Below are positions 7,073-7,428 of a DNA stretch of 7,428 nucleotides, in pieces (the first letter of the stretch is position 1; each line of letters begins with the position of its first letter). Below the pieces are notes generated by a model. It did not search any database. It saw only the letters and a list, made by a program, of their open reading frames with translations, and was not told where the DNA came from. The DNA lies in NCBI GenBank assembly GCA_900543055.1, contig UQQI01000062.1, positions 1 to 7,428 of the forward strand. Reading direction: 5' to 3'. The position numbers and the translations under genes are program-made. The DNA comes from an uncultured Mollicutes bacterium. Lineage in GTDB: Bacteria; Bacillota_I; Bacilli_A; RF39; UBA660.

Positions 7073-7323
7073 CCGAGTTTTTTTACATTAGCTTAAACAT
7101 TATCAGTGTTTAAAGAAATGCACTTATCACAAGAGTATCTTTCTCTCAAAATTACATATAACCCAACCGTAATAGGTAATTTATTTTAAAAGACTATTCA
7201 TCTTTCCTGAACGGAATCTGTTAAACTCTTCACTATCAAAATGAAGTACGTTATTCTGCCCGTAAAAATATATCTATCACATGTATATATATATTCAATA
7301 AGCATCACAGCTGTCTAGGTTAT
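7040..7323 (-). ncRNA. Leader A: structured leader or small RNA before essC
   Basis: About 285 nt separate a consensus promoter from the terminator in front of essC, with no credible gene between. Visible pairings on the minus strand are CTTCA/TGAAG (about 7245-7227), AAATTAC (7182-7176) with GTAATTT (7155-7149) around a 20-base loop, and TTAAACA/TGTTTAA (about 7112-7092). TATGTAAT (7158-7151) repeats the inner part of the terminator's left arm (7069-7062), so it can pair with ATTACATA (7054-7047) and prevent the terminator from forming. The AAATTAC hairpin would in turn mask that repeat. This is the layout of a transcription attenuator. The ligand or factor is unknown, and I recognise no known riboswitch core. 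A standalone regulatory RNA is the main alternative. Confidence 0.55.
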
Positions 7324-7329
7324 AATATA

Positions 7330-7357
7330 ATTATATACCATTAAATTTATTTGTCAA
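7330..7357 (-). promoter_or_regulatory. Promoter of leader A and the essC-esaB unit
   Basis: On the minus strand TTGACA (7357-7352), a 16-base spacer and TATAAT (7335-7330) match the housekeeping sigma consensus in both hexamers. Transcription would start near 7323, about 357 nt before essC, and cross leader A and its terminator. I see no comparably good promoter between that terminator and essC, which supports the idea that essC depends on read-through. Confidence 0.82.
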
Positions 7358-7389
7358 CTAATTTTTTAAAAGTTGTTAATCCTTTTTTA

Positions 7390-7424
7390 AAATGTCACCA
7401 TATCATTAATAGAAATGTCACCAT
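7390..7424. repeat. Short direct repeat at the right edge
   Basis: AAATGTCACCAT occurs twice, at 7390-7401 and 7413-7424, 23 bases apart, about two helical turns. It lies just upstream of the leader A promoter. Two readings are possible: tandem sites for a regulator of that promoter, or repeated transposase-binding sites at the end of an insertion element, since GTGAC-type repeats are common there. A similar pair of GTGACT repeats (1703-1708 and 1714-1719) precedes the transposase remnant, in the opposite orientation. Confidence 0.6.
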
Positions 7425-7428
7425 TAAT

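Noticed and set aside
7198..7305. A 35-codon minus-strand frame starting at ATG 7305-7303 inside leader A
   Set aside because: There is no Shine-Dalgarno sequence before it, and its bases also form leader stems. A leader peptide cannot be excluded, but nothing supports translation.

Overview
The window is very AT-rich DNA with a strong leftward (minus-strand) gene bias. Genes have purine-rich Shine-Dalgarno sites, and the promoters show near-consensus TTGACA/TATAAT boxes. The largest gene is an EssC/YukBA-type ATPase followed by an EsaB/YukD ubiquitin-like protein, the signature pair of the Firmicutes type VII secretion system (T7SSb). Together this points to a low-GC member of the Bacillota. 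Tryptophan is encoded by TGG and essC ends in TGA, so the standard bacterial code applies. I cannot place the genus; low-GC Bacilli, including Erysipelotrichia-like lineages, would fit.

Layout, right to left in the direction of transcription. (1) 7390-7424: a short direct repeat at the window edge. (2) 7330-7357: a strong promoter, followed by about 285 nt of apparently non-coding leader RNA (leader A) that ends in an intrinsic terminator at about 7024-7072, some 60 nt upstream of essC. (3) essC (6966-2386) and esaB (2389-2141) overlap as ATGA and share one terminator at 2101-2142. (4) 1768-2105, plus strand: a decayed, internally deleted transposase fragment separating two leftward units. 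(5) 1647-1675: a second strong promoter, again followed by a long leader RNA (leader B, about 320 nt) ending in a terminator at about 1310-1347. (6) Three small leftward genes: a very acidic 129-residue protein (1228-839), a 125-residue helical protein (766-389) with its own promoter and a palindromic operator candidate, and a 102-residue WXG100-like protein (366-58) with a YDG turn and a C-terminal FxxxD motif.

Inference: EssC is the motor of a T7SSb machine and EsaB its small cytosolic partner. The two small helical proteins look like secreted WXG100-like or Lap-type targeting partners, which usually sit just upstream of a polymorphic (LXG-type) toxin; such a gene would lie beyond the left edge. 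No EssA, EssB or EsaA gene is present here.

The most unusual signal is regulatory. Both T7SS units start with a long structured leader that ends in a terminator just before the first gene. In both, the sequence shows a plausible way to break the terminator: in leader A an upstream copy of the terminator's left arm, in leader B a nine-base perfect complement to the terminator loop. I recognise neither as a known riboswitch class. They may be a pair of attenuators, or standalone RNAs, dedicated to this secretion locus.
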